NCBI GenBank assembly: GCA_017745075.1
Contig: JAGIAD010000006.1
Coordinates: 1 to 64,000, forward strand
Source: Sphingobacteriaceae bacterium
GTDB lineage: Bacteria; Bacteroidota; Bacteroidia; Sphingobacteriales; Sphingobacteriaceae
Length of the DNA: 64,000 bases
Reading direction: 5' to 3'
Shown: positions 1 through 9,200 of the stretch, piece after piece
Numbering within the stretch: the first letter of the stretch is position 1
Layout: each line of letters begins with the position of its first letter
The notes under the pieces: model-generated
The model's input: the letters and a program-made list of their open reading frames with translations, nothing else
What the model was told of the DNA's origin: nothing
The model's database searches: none
Translations under genes and position numbers: made by a program

Positions 1-1
1 T

Positions 2-52
2 ACCGAATTACTAAACCTTTACAGCAATGACGGAATGTATTATAAAATCTGA
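2..52 (+). CDS. possible C-terminal tail of a gene cut by the window start
   Basis: One frame is open from the window edge to a TGA at 50-52 and encodes about 16 residues ending in SNDGMYYKI. It could be the tail of a rightward gene that begins outside the window. It is too short to identify, and an open run of this length could occur by chance. Confidence 0.25.
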   Translation, partial: TELLNLYSNDGMYYKI

Positions 53-451
53 TAATCAAATGTTAATATCCATAACTCACGTTGGTTAATATTATTTCCA
101 TTCATGTATTTTACGCTATGAACATACAAAGCTTAGAGCATGATGATCGACTTAGGAATGTGTACCAAAAACAAATAATAAAATTAACAAAAGATCTTGT
201 CTACACCGTAGGCTTTTATACAGGACTGGGTGGCTGAAATACCTCTACTATCGGGAGTAAAATAAACCCGACCAACAGCGTTATCCCGATTTAAGAATGG
301 TTTAATTTACAGGTTTCTTTTATCGGGATTAAGCAAAGGGCGGGGCTGCTGTAACCGAAGCTGCACAGAAATTGCTTTCCAAAAAAATCAAAATGGATAT
401 AGTATAGCAATTACCTGGTTAAGGAGCTTAAGTTGTTAATTCTCCCGGCAC
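53..451. other. gene-poor AT-rich stretch
   Basis: About 400 bases without a convincing gene. A 39-codon ATG frame at 118-237 has no recognisable product. Bases 230-410 hold TATCGGGA and TCCCGAT words and the phrase 'gggcggggctgctgtaaccgaagctgcacag', split here as gggcggggctgctg and accgaagctgcacag. Similar phrases recur in other gaps (near 30611 and 35630), so this is probably repeat-derived spacer. Confidence 0.4.
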
Positions 452-1789
452 TCAACTATTTTCCTCTTTAAACCTGCTGAAAACCAACAGTGCAATTAAA
501 CAGAGTCCAAAACCTACCACGCCGTTTAACCTTAAACCATAATCATTGCCGGGATCTTTGCCGTAAATGGTAAGCATAGCGAAAATGGCAATGCCTAATG
601 TTTGGCCGAGTTTTACAAAAAGGTATTTCACGGCAAAGAACATTCCTTCGTGGTTTTCACCTGTTTTTAAAGTATCATTCTGGGCAATATCGGCCAAAAT
701 CGCAGTGGGTAAAATGCCAAGAGCGGCTAAGGGAAAAGAGGCCGATAAGACCAGCATATAAATCTGTGTGTACGGACCAAACGGTAATTTACCTAAAAAG
801 AAAATGGTGACAAAGATTAAGCATAATACACCAAAGGCCAGTAATACAAAAGGTTTTTTGCCAATTTTAGCAGAACCAAAATTAACCAGCGGATAAAACA
901 ATAAGGAAGCCATAACCATGGCACCCATAAATTTGCCTCCTTCTGATTCCGGTAAACCCAGTAAAACGGTACAAAAGAATAATAAACCGCTCGATATAAT
1001 GCTCAATGCGGTATAAAAGGCAAAATCAGATATTAAGTAATATTTAAAATTGCTGTTTTTAAAGGTGCTCTTAATTGCCGGCCATAAAGGCACATGCGTA
1101 GGTTTGGCAACCGAGAATTCCTTTTCGTTGATGAAAAAAATTGGCAATAACATCATCAGACCGGATAAAATACACAAGCCCCAAATTGCAGCCTGAATGG
1201 CCTCGCTGCGGTTGGTCACATGAAAATGGGCTTCAACCAGATCGGCAAAGTTGTTGGTACAGGCTGATAAAATAATCCCGATTACAAAACCCACCTGCTG
1301 GTAACTGGACAGCTTAACTTTTTGCCTTGGTGTATTGGTTACTTCGGCCAGCAAAGCATTATAAGGAATAATATAAGTAGTAACCGATATGAAAAATAAG
1401 CAGAGCGTAATGGTTAACCACCAGGCGTTATGCAGACTTTCTGTTTTTTGGATGGGGTAAAAAACCAGTCCGCAGAACAGCATGGCCGGAACAATAGCCC
1501 ATTTCATAAAAGGCATCCTGCGACCGTTTTTATTGACGCTGGCATCGCTTTTAGACGCAATAAACGGATCGTAAATGGCATCAACCAATCTGCCTGAGGC
1601 CGCAATAATAGAAAGGATATTAAATGCGCCCAGTAAAACAAGCTGCGGTACCAAAGGCGGTAAGCCAGCATTACTAGGCGGCAGATAGAAATAGGGAAGC
1701 ATAACGATGATGATATTGGTCATCGTGCTCCAGCCAATCATACCGGCAGCATAAGCAATTTCTTGTTTTGGCGAGAGTGTTTTGTTCAT
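452..1789 (-). CDS. MFS transporter of the GPH (glycoside-pentoside-hexuronide:cation symporter) type
   Basis: 445 residues, hydrophobic throughout, with about twelve membrane helices. It probably carries sugars or glycosides across the inner membrane with a coupled cation. The loop between helices 2 and 3 (residues 66-82) reads GRLVDAIYDPFIASKSD, which matches the GPH pattern of a GR..DA..DP....SD loop. A late segment, ENHEGMFFAVKYLFVKLGQ, also fits this family. The ATG at 1787-1789 begins a normal family N-terminus. No catabolic gene lies next to it, so the substrate cannot be named. It points the same way as the amino-acid permease upstream but is separated from it by about 280 bases of spacer, so it is probably a separate unit. 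Confidence 0.85.
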   Translation of the reverse strand: MNKTLSPKQEIAYAAGMIGWSTMTNIIIVMLPYFYLPPSNAGLPPLVPQLVLLGAFNILSIIAASGRLVDAIYDPFIASKSDASVNKNGRRMPFMKWAIVPAMLFCGLVFYPIQKTESLHNAWWLTITLCLFFISVTTYIIPYNALLAEVTNTPRQKVKLSSYQQVGFVIGIILSACTNNFADLVEAHFHVTNRSEAIQAAIWGLCILSGLMMLLPIFFINEKEFSVAKPTHVPLWPAIKSTFKNSNFKYYLISDFAFYTALSIISSGLLFFCTVLLGLPESEGGKFMGAMVMASLLFYPLVNFGSAKIGKKPFVLLAFGVLCLIFVTIFFLGKLPFGPYTQIYMLVLSASFPLAALGILPTAILADIAQNDTLKTGENHEGMFFAVKYLFVKLGQTLGIAIFAMLTIYGKDPGNDYGLRLNGVVGFGLCLIALLVFSRFKEENS

Positions 1790-2068
1790 TGAAAAACTTA
1801 AAATTAATTCATTTCTTTTTTTTGAAAAGCAGGTTTCGGTGTCTATAGGTTAAATCAGCCCTGCTTTCCATTTTATTTCGCTGCGCTTCATGTTCATTCC
1901 AATCAGGTTTATTTTACTTAGGTCTGCCTTTCTATCTTAAACCCGACAGGAGCAAAAATACTTTTTGTAGCTCCTTCGACAGGCTCAGGATGACGATAAT
2001 AAAAAGATTGTAGCGTATGGCGGGACTATCGAAACCAACTAGCACTGCAATTGCTTTTCAAATTAAAA
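1790..2068. repeat. spacer with half-copies of dispersed repeats
   Basis: Contains the inverted words gaaaagcagg and ccctgctttcc (about 1825-1873) and the phrase ctccttcgacaggctcaggatgac (1972-1995), one half of the hairpin repeat superfamily seen across the window. It ends with a 'ggcgggactatcgaaa ... gcaattgcttttcaaa' phrase that has relatives near 35630 and 47690. No gene is visible. Confidence 0.5.
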
Positions 2069-3406
2069 CTATTTTTTCTTAAACCACCTGCTCACAAAAT
2101 AAATCGCCAGGAAGCCAATAAAAATATATAAGCCATTTAATGCAGCATTGGGATCGTCGGCGTAAATGCTTAGGGCCACAAAAGTATAAGCTGCAATAAA
2201 TATAATGGGCAATATAGGATATAAAGGAACAGTATAGATGGTTTTTTTATCAAGATGTGCGGTTCTTTTGCGGAGAATAAAAATAGTGGCAGCAGAACTG
2301 GCCATACTTATACTTTCTAAAAAGATGGTGTAGTTTAAAATCTTATCAAAAGTTTTGGCATAGAAAATAATCACTACTGCAACAACGGTAAATACGCTCA
2401 GGCTTAAGGTTATTACTTCCGTTTTTTTATTCATGCGGCTAAAAATCCGGGGTAACGCACCTTCTTCGCCCATAGCAAACATGGCTCGGGGGTTACTCAG
2501 CAGGTTTACATTAACATAGCCCATTACCGAGAAAAAAATAATAATCGAAAGCGCATTAAAGCCTGCTGGTCCGAATATTTTGGCGGCCAGTATAGCTGCT
2601 ATGCTTTCTGCCGATTTCAGTTCTTCGAAACCAATTACCTGAACATACACATAATTAATGGCCAGATACAGGATAACAATAATGGTTAAACCGATAATAA
2701 TTGCCCGCGGAATTACCTTTTTGGCTTCTTTAACCTCGCCGCCAAAATTAATGGTTTGCGCATAACCGGCATAGGAAAAAGATACGGCAATTAAACATAG
2801 CCCCAGGGCTTTGCCATAATCGGTCCAGTTAGGTAATGTGCCGTTTGTGGCTTTAAAAACCGGAGTAGCGGTTTGGGTGTTTCCAACAAAAAATATGGCG
2901 CAGATGAGGGTTAGAATCATCCCGATTTTAATCACTGTTAACACATTCTGGGTTTTGGAACTAGCCTTTAAACCCAGCAGGTTAATGAAATAAAATACCA
3001 GGATCGTAGTAATGGCAATGGCTACCCGGTAGGTTTCGTTTTGCATGGCCGGGGGTAAAATAATCTTGCTCAGGTACTCAGCCCCGATAATGGATATGGC
3101 GGCTACCGATGCTGCACTCGAAATAATAACAATACAGTTAATGGCAAAGGCAATGGAGGGATGATAGGCTGCCGAGAATATTTTGTAATAACCACCGGTT
3201 ACCGGAAAACGTGAGCCGATTTCGGCATAGGTTAATGCCCCGCAAAAAGCCACAAAGCCACCGATAAACCAGGCGAGGTAAAACAATTCTGGAATTTGCG
3301 CCTTGGCGGCTACATTTACCGGCGTACGGAAAACCCCCATGCCAATAACCAGACTTACCACAATCATGGATAAATCGAATAGCGAAAGCTGCTTTTTCTG
3401 TTGCAT
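2069..3406 (-). CDS. APC-family amino acid permease
   Basis: 445 residues with about twelve membrane helices. The first helix carries the glycine-rich substrate-binding break of the amino acid-polyamine-organocation superfamily (GMGVFRTP, residues 22-29). The second region reads AEIGSRFPVTGGYY (61-74), the conserved loop of LAT/YfnA-like permeases. Expected role: uptake or exchange of amino acids at the inner membrane. Specificity cannot be read from the sequence. The ATG at 3404-3406 gives MQQKKQLSLFD, a typical cytoplasmic start. The gene stands alone, divergent from parE. Confidence 0.88.
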   Translation of the reverse strand: MQQKKQLSLFDLSMIVVSLVIGMGVFRTPVNVAAKAQIPELFYLAWFIGGFVAFCGALTYAEIGSRFPVTGGYYKIFSAAYHPSIAFAINCIVIISSAASVAAISIIGAEYLSKIILPPAMQNETYRVAIAITTILVFYFINLLGLKASSKTQNVLTVIKIGMILTLICAIFFVGNTQTATPVFKATNGTLPNWTDYGKALGLCLIAVSFSYAGYAQTINFGGEVKEAKKVIPRAIIIGLTIIVILYLAINYVYVQVIGFEELKSAESIAAILAAKIFGPAGFNALSIIIFFSVMGYVNVNLLSNPRAMFAMGEEGALPRIFSRMNKKTEVITLSLSVFTVVAVVIIFYAKTFDKILNYTIFLESISMASSAATIFILRKRTAHLDKKTIYTVPLYPILPIIFIAAYTFVALSIYADDPNAALNGLYIFIGFLAIYFVSRWFKKK

Positions 3407-3809
3407 GAATAACTTGTTAATATGGGATGAAGATAGGAAATTATGTAATAGGTAAGATGGGAGAGGTATATTAGTCGATGGTTGATAGTGTATAAGAATT
3501 TCTTAAGTGAACATTTAGCAGATTCTTCAAGAAGGTTTAACAAACGGTCCATGAATCATCAAACATAATGCGATCTACCGGTCCATTATCCATTTTACAT
3601 ATTCCATTCCTCCATGTTTGTATGTTGAAACTTTCTTTTGCTTGCCTCACAGAATAAATTTATTATTGTATAATATTTTTGAAAACTGTAAAAACAGGAT
3701 CAGATCTATTCCTACAACCATTATCAATTTAAATAAAAGTAGCTGAACCACCGGGTTCTGTTGCAGTATAACCTGAAACGGGGTTTAATTGATAAACATA
3801 TAACACATT
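3407..3809. other. divergent promoter region between permease and parE
   Basis: About 400 AT-rich bases without a credible gene. A TATTTTTG at 3674-3681 matches the Bacteroidota -7 consensus TAnnTTTG and would place the parE transcript start near 3687, giving a leader of about 120 bases. I see no clear -33 TTTG at proper spacing, so this is only a candidate. Small leftward frames here look accidental. Confidence 0.35.
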
Positions 3810-5678
3810 ATGGCAGAAGTAATTTATAACGACGACAGTATCCGCTCATTGGATTGGAAAGAGCACATCAGGTTACGTCCGGGTATGTATATCGGTAAAC
3901 TTGGTGATGGCTCTGCACAGGATGATGGTATTTATGTTCTGTTAAAGGAAATTGTAGATAACTCTATCGATGAATTTGTGATGGGAACCGGAAAAACCAT
4001 TGAAATTACGCTATCTGAGCAAAAAGTAAATGTTCGCGATTATGGCCGTGGTATTCCATTGGGCAAAGTAATCGATTGCGTAAGTAAAATCAATACCGGT
4101 GGTAAATACGATAGCAATGCCTTCCAGAAATCTGTTGGTTTAAATGGGGTAGGTACCAAGGCCGTTAATGCACTTTCTACCAGTTTCACCGTTCAATCGT
4201 ACCGCGATGGAAAAACCAAGAAAGTAGAATTTTCTAAAGGCGAAATTGTAAACGAAAACCCGGTAATCGATACCACACAACGTAATGGTACGGCCATAAC
4301 TTTTTATCCCGACGAAAGTATTTTCAGAAATTATCACTATATCCCTGATTTTGTGGAGAGCATGGTTTGGAACTATGTTTTCTTAAATACAGGGTTAACG
4401 ATAAATTTCAATAACCAGAAATATTTTTCTGAAAGAGGACTGTACGACCTGCTTTCTAAATTTAATAAGCCCGAAGAAATCAGGTACCCGATTATCCACA
4501 TGGTTGGTCCCGATATCGAAATTGCAATGACCCACGGGCAGCAATATGGCGAAGATTACCATTCGTTTGTTAACGGGCAGCATACCACCCAGGGCGGAAC
4601 CCACCAGGCAGCTTTCAGGGCTGCAGTGGTGAAAACTGTCCGCGAGTTTTTTAAGAAAGAGTTTGAAGCTTCAGATGTGCGCTCCTCAATCATTGCAGCC
4701 ATTTCTATCCGTGTGCAGGAGCCGGTATTCGAATCGCAGACCAAAACCAAACTGGGTTCTCAAAATATGGGCCCCGAAGGACCTTCTGTAGCTACTTTCA
4801 TTAACGATTTTGTAAAAAAGGAACTGGATGATTACCTGCATAAAAATCCTGATGTTGCCGATGCCTTATTAAAGAGGATTATGCAATCGGAACGTGAACG
4901 TAAGGATATCGCAGGTATTAAAAAACTGGCTAACGACAGGGCTAAAAAGGCTTCGTTGCACAATAAAAAACTGCGCGATTGTAAGATTCACTTCAATAGC
5001 ACACACGAAAAACGTTACGAAACCACTTTATTCATTACCGAGGGTGATTCGGCTTCTGGTTCGATTACCAAATCGCGTGATGTAGATACCCAGGCGGTAT
5101 TCAGTTTAAAAGGTAAACCGCTAAACTGTTACGAGCTCACCAAAAAAGTGGTGTACGAAAACGAAGAGTTTAACTTGTTGCAACACGCTTTAAATATCGA
5201 AGATGGTTTGGATGGTTTGCATTATAACAATATCGTGATTGCTACAGATGCCGATGTAGATGGTATGCACATCCGTTTACTGATGATGACTTTCTTCCTG
5301 CAGTTTTTCCCTGATCTGGTAAAAGCAGGTCATGTTTATATTTTGCAAACGCCACTTTTCAGGGTGCGCAATAAAAAAGAAACAATTTATTGTTACAGTG
5401 ATGAGGAGCGTAAAAATGCGATAGAGAAATTGGGCAATAAACCAGAAATTACCCGCTTTAAAGGACTGGGAGAGATTTCACCAGATGAGTTTGGCTTATT
5501 TATCGGAAAAGACATTCGCCTTGATCCTGTAATTTTAAAAGATCAGACCATTAAAAGCCTGTTAGAATATTATATGGGTAAAAATACACCAGACAGGCAA
5601 CAGCATATTATCCGCAACCTGCGTATCGAGAAAGATGAGGTGACGGAAGAACCGAAAGTAATTACTGAGGTAGCATAA
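3810..5678 (+). CDS. parE: DNA topoisomerase IV subunit B (ATPase subunit)
   Basis: 622 residues. The GHKL ATPase domain has [10 protein letters not shown] with the general-base Glu47, then GRGIPLG and [22 protein letters not shown] is the QTK loop. The TOPRIM domain has TEGDSASG (Glu411) and DADVDG (around Asp480), then RFKGLGEI. This subunit binds ATP and, with ParC, unlinks daughter chromosomes. The length fits ParE rather than the longer GyrB forms. I prefer ParE over GyrB because a matching ParC-like A subunit lies 11.6 kb downstream and genuine GyrB genes are usually elsewhere, but the split of parE and parC by an envelope block is unusual. A strong terminator follows the stop. Confidence 0.9.
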   Translation: MAEVIYNDDSIRSLDWKEHIRLRPGMYIGKLGDGSAQDDGIYVLLKEIVDNSIDEFVMGTGKTIEITLSEQKVNVRDYGRGIPLGKVIDCVSKINTGGKYDSNAFQKSVGLNGVGTKAVNALSTSFTVQSYRDGKTKKVEFSKGEIVNENPVIDTTQRNGTAITFYPDESIFRNYHYIPDFVESMVWNYVFLNTGLTINFNNQKYFSERGLYDLLSKFNKPEEIRYPIIHMVGPDIEIAMTHGQQYGEDYHSFVNGQHTTQGGTHQAAFRAAVVKTVREFFKKEFEASDVRSSIIAAISIRVQEPVFESQTKTKLGSQNMGPEGPSVATFINDFVKKELDDYLHKNPDVADALLKRIMQSERERKDIAGIKKLANDRAKKASLHNKKLRDCKIHFNSTHEKRYETTLFITEGDSASGSITKSRDVDTQAVFSLKGKPLNCYELTKKVVYENEEFNLLQHALNIEDGLDGLHYNNIVIATDADVDGMHIRLLMMTFFLQFFPDLVKAGHVYILQTPLFRVRNKKETIYCYSDEERKNAIEKLGNKPEITRFKGLGEISPDEFGLFIGKDIRLDPVILKDQTIKSLLEYYMGKNTPDRQQHIIRNLRIEKDEVTEEPKVITEVA

Positions 5679-5683
5679 AAAAG

Positions 5684-5712
5684 AAGTCAGGTTTTAACAA
5701 GCCTGACTTTTT
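5684..5712 (+). terminator. intrinsic terminator after parE
   Basis: AAGTCAGG (5684-5691) pairs perfectly with CCTGACTT (5702-5709) and runs into a T tract. It starts 6 bases after the parE stop. Confidence 0.85.
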
Positions 5713-5718
5713 AGTTTA

Positions 5719-5783
5719 CGTCACCCTGAATTTATTTCAGGGTCTCTCGATCATTAGATGCTGAAACAGGTTCAGCAGGACGA
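5719..5783. repeat. dispersed hairpin repeat, CACCCTGA type
   Basis: CGTCACCCTGAATTTATTTCAGGGTCT followed by an inner hairpin TGCTGAAACAGGTTCAGCA and a CGATCA end; quoted here in pieces CGTCACCCTGAATTT, ATTTCAGGGTCT and TGCTGAAACAGGTTCAGCA. Near-copies lie at 45457, 52306 and 54175. It sits between convergent parE and the BrkB-like gene. Confidence 0.75.
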
Positions 5784-5854
5784 TCATGGATGAGATAAAT
5801 TTCTTTACTGATCGGTGAGACACTAACCGATAGGATTCATTCACACAATTCTAT

Positions 5855-6880
5855 TTACTCTTTTGGCAGGTTAACCGTATCTTCAGGGTGCTGCGGAGGC
5901 AATACATCAACCTTTTTCTCTACAATGGTAATCTTGGTAAATACGGCATACTTGCTTGGCGTAATGCCGCCATCGTACTTTTCGGCGTAGGCCTGTGTAA
6001 ATTCCGCCCCAAAATACAGGATAATGGAAGTATAGTAAATCCACAGGAGGATAATGATTATAGAACCTGCTGCACCAAATGCCGAAACGGTACTTCCTTT
6101 TTCGATATAGATGCCAATTAAATATTTGCCCAGACTAAACAATACAGCGGTAAATAAAGCACCGATGATGGCCGATTTCCATTTGATGTTTACATCGGGC
6201 AGTACCTTAAAAATAATGGTAAATACTGCGGTAACTGCCGCAAGTGTAAGTGCATTGTTCAAAATGTAAATGAGCAGGGCCATGGTATCATTGGCTACGG
6301 GAATCACATCCTCTACCTTGCTCTCTGAAATCAATGCAACCAGTTTATCGCCAAGCCCCACTACAATACTGTTAATCACTAATGAAACGAGCAACAAAAA
6401 GCCCATCGATACAATGAGTGAGAAAGAAAGCAGCCTGTTGGTAAGCATTTTGATCCAACCCTTTTTAGGCATAGCCTTTACTTTCCAGATCAGGTTAATA
6501 CTGTCTTGTATTTCGATAAAAATAGCGGTTGCACCAATAATTAAGGTACCAATACCAATAATTAAACTGATGGTAGATTGCCCTGTTTTATTCGCATGAT
6601 CAACAAAACCCTGTATCTGCATGGCTGCGGGTTTGCCGATGAGTTCGGTAACCTCCATAAAAAATTTATCGCGGGTTTGCATTTTATCGCCAAAAAACAA
6701 AGTAGCAGCCGAGAGCACAATAATGATGAGCGGTGTAAGCGAAAAGATAGTATAATAGGCTAACGAGGCACTTAATTTCATTACCCGATCTTCCGTAAAG
6801 CCTTTACCGGCAGCGATAAAGAGGTGATAAATGGCAACAAAAAAATATTTGATTTTATGTAATACTCTTGTTCTTTTCAT
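5855..6880 (-). CDS. YihY/BrkB-family inner-membrane protein
   Basis: 341 residues with about six membrane helices. Residues 38-62 carry the family signature LAYYTIFSLTPLIIIVLSA (in part), and the C-terminal region has the ILLWIYYTSIILYFGAEFT pattern. The family was once called ribonuclease BN, but that assignment was wrong; the true role is unknown and probably concerns the envelope. Its start lies 7 bases from the TamL stop, so it is almost certainly co-transcribed last in the tamB-tamL operon, supporting an envelope function. The tail of about 40 residues (from KYAVFTKITIVEKKVD) is hydrophilic. Confidence 0.88.
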   Translation of the reverse strand: MKRTRVLHKIKYFFVAIYHLFIAAGKGFTEDRVMKLSASLAYYTIFSLTPLIIIVLSAATLFFGDKMQTRDKFFMEVTELIGKPAAMQIQGFVDHANKTGQSTISLIIGIGTLIIGATAIFIEIQDSINLIWKVKAMPKKGWIKMLTNRLLSFSLIVSMGFLLLVSLVINSIVVGLGDKLVALISESKVEDVIPVANDTMALLIYILNNALTLAAVTAVFTIIFKVLPDVNIKWKSAIIGALFTAVLFSLGKYLIGIYIEKGSTVSAFGAAGSIIIILLWIYYTSIILYFGAEFTQAYAEKYDGGITPSKYAVFTKITIVEKKVDVLPPQHPEDTVNLPKE

Positions 6881-6887
6881 CTTAAAA

Positions 6888-9200
6888 CTAGAACGGATAT
6901 CCTATCCCAATATTAAAAATTAAATTTTGCCTGCGCCAGTCTTTATTTCCAAAATCTATATCGTTGAATACCCAACGTTGTCCTTCCGGTAAATACGGTT
7001 TACGTACGGGGAAGGCCACATCTAATCGTACTACAAAAATACTGGCATCTACACGCAAACCAGCGCCGGTACCCACCGCAAGCTCGTCCAGCGCATTTTT
7101 AAGTTTAAAACCTGAACCAAGCCGGGCCGTTTCCGGTTTGCCAGGTTCTCCCAGATCTTCTTTCCTGAGCCAGATGTTACCTGCATCTACAAATAACGCG
7201 CCATAGAGGATACTTACAATTTTAAAACGGAGTTCTGAATTGAGCATTAACTTAATATCACCACCCTGATCGGAAAAAATGGCATTATCCGGAACTTTAT
7301 AAGTGCCTGGGCCCAGGGTACGGGCAGGGAAGGCCCTTACATCATTGCTGCCACCGGCAAAAAACTGCCTTACAAAAGGCAGTGATGTACTGTTGCCATA
7401 AGCAAAACCATAACCTAAATTTAAGCGGTTGGCCCAGATCAGGCTTTTGGTAATTTTGTAATAATCCCTTAAATCGGCCTCTGCCCTGATAAACTGGTTA
7501 AGCGGGGTATTAAAAATGGTACGTTTACCCTCGTCATTTTTGGAGGTAAACAGGCCCCAAACATTTCCGCCGGTTTCTAAAGCACCATAGAAATAGGTGT
7601 TGTTGCGGCGGTTATCTTCCATCTGGTTGGTATAGGTGAAATTGTAATTGCTACCGATAATGAATTGGTTTTCTAAAGTAGACCTTAAGAGTGGGTTTTT
7701 TAAAAAAAGAGTATCTCTGGTATTACTATTTGGAAATCCTGTAGACACATAACTAATCGAAATCGGGTTAAAATTATGCTCTTTGTACTGATTTTCTTTA
7801 AAATTATATCCGTATTCACCTTTTATGGCATGCAAAGTATATTCAGACCCCCTGTTCAGCATCTGGTATGAAAGTGAAGTGATGGTTCTCGGGATAAAGG
7901 CATTGGTACTGTTGGGTTTGTAAAACGGTACAATTAACCGCGGAAAGGTTAGTTTTCCTTCGGCCGTAAACGACAATGAATTTTTGCCCAATGATGTCCC
8001 TTTGGTCTGCGTTTCAAAACCACCGCTTACACTTATATCAAGCTGTTCGGCATTTCTGAACAGGTTGCGGGTGGTTTGGGTAACCTTAACTTCGGAGCCT
8101 ACAAAATTATTCGATTTACTGGTTCCGGTAACCGAGAAAGAGAGCGAATTTTTCTTTAAAGGCGTTAAATAGATATTCAGATCAAGCTGGTTATTCCTGA
8201 AACTATCTACAGGTAAAAACTCGGCCCTCACATCCTGGAACGCGCCCACATTTACCATGCGGTTTAACGATTGGTTATGGTCTCTGCGGTTGTAAGGTTC
8301 CCCTTTTTGAAAAAATACCAGGCGATCGAACAATTTAGATTTAAAGGTGTTGCGGTTATCGTATATTTTAAAATCATTGTACTCAAGCGGTTTTAGCCTT
8401 CTTAAAGCACTATCTCTCCTCAGGGAATAATTAGGGTAAATGTTAATATTTTTGATGGTGTAAGGTTTCAGGGCAGCATCAGGAGCAATGTCTTTTACCT
8501 TTAAGGTTACATTTACCAGGTTTTTGCCAATGGTACTGTCAACCTGCATAATTAAATAATCTGGGCTGAAATAAAAATAACCGATTTCTTTCAGGTCGTT
8601 ATCAATCCTGATCCGCTCGTTTTTATAGGTATCGATATCGTAATAGTCGCCAACCTTTAGCAAAGTTTTATCTTTATTGGCATTGATGTTTCGTGTTAAA
8701 ACACCGGTATCAGGCGGAAAGGTTACTTTATTAATTTTATAGCGTTGCCCGGTAACTGCAGTATAAATGGCTTTACCTTTTTTATCTTTAACAACGGTAT
8801 CGCCGGTAACATTGGCCTGAAGGTAGCCTTCGCTAATGAGGTAACTCGTTAATACATCGTTATTGTATTTCAGTTTTACATCATTCAGCAAAACAGGGGC
8901 TTCTCCTTTTCTGCGCAGCCAGTTCCTGAAACCTTTGGGCTTTTTAGGTTCACCTGCCAGGTTGTAAAGGCCTAGCTTGAATTTGATCCCTAAAATAGAA
9001 CTGTTGGGGCGCGGCCTGGTTTTCGCTTCGAGGTCGTTTTTAATTTGCTTTTCGTTATCAATTTTGCCCGAAGAATCGGGATTGATCTTTACTTCGGCAC
9101 CCGTGTACAAAATCTGTCCTGGTTTTAAAGATTTGGTACTGCTGCAAGCCCAAACTAAACAGGCCAATACAAATAAAAGCGGTCTAGTTAGTTTTTTCAT
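6888..9200 (-). CDS. tamL: TamL-type BamA-family outer-membrane lipoprotein
   Basis: 770 residues from the ATG at 9198-9200 (an upstream in-frame ATG at 9218 would add MNRKHR). The N-terminus MKKLTRPLLFVLACLVWAC is a lipoprotein signal with the cysteine at residue 19. POTRA-like beta-alpha repeats follow (about 90-400), then a 16-strand-type barrel ending in IGIGYPF with the terminal Phe typical of outer-membrane proteins. TamL is the Bacteroidota counterpart of TamA; with TamB it helps build or lipidate the outer membrane. Its start overlaps the end of tamB by 17 bases, so translation is probably coupled. Confidence 0.88.
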   Translation of the reverse strand: MKKLTRPLLFVLACLVWACSSTKSLKPGQILYTGAEVKINPDSSGKIDNEKQIKNDLEAKTRPRPNSSILGIKFKLGLYNLAGEPKKPKGFRNWLRRKGEAPVLLNDVKLKYNNDVLTSYLISEGYLQANVTGDTVVKDKKGKAIYTAVTGQRYKINKVTFPPDTGVLTRNINANKDKTLLKVGDYYDIDTYKNERIRIDNDLKEIGYFYFSPDYLIMQVDSTIGKNLVNVTLKVKDIAPDAALKPYTIKNINIYPNYSLRRDSALRRLKPLEYNDFKIYDNRNTFKSKLFDRLVFFQKGEPYNRRDHNQSLNRMVNVGAFQDVRAEFLPVDSFRNNQLDLNIYLTPLKKNSLSFSVTGTSKSNNFVGSEVKVTQTTRNLFRNAEQLDISVSGGFETQTKGTSLGKNSLSFTAEGKLTFPRLIVPFYKPNSTNAFIPRTITSLSYQMLNRGSEYTLHAIKGEYGYNFKENQYKEHNFNPISISYVSTGFPNSNTRDTLFLKNPLLRSTLENQFIIGSNYNFTYTNQMEDNRRNNTYFYGALETGGNVWGLFTSKNDEGKRTIFNTPLNQFIRAEADLRDYYKITKSLIWANRLNLGYGFAYGNSTSLPFVRQFFAGGSNDVRAFPARTLGPGTYKVPDNAIFSDQGGDIKLMLNSELRFKIVSILYGALFVDAGNIWLRKEDLGEPGKPETARLGSGFKLKNALDELAVGTGAGLRVDASIFVVRLDVAFPVRKPYLPEGQRWVFNDIDFGNKDWRRQNLIFNIGIGYPF

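Noticed and set aside
118..237. A 39-codon ATG frame near the window start
   Set aside because: No recognisable residues, no clear promoter, and adjacent to repeat-like spacer; likely chance.
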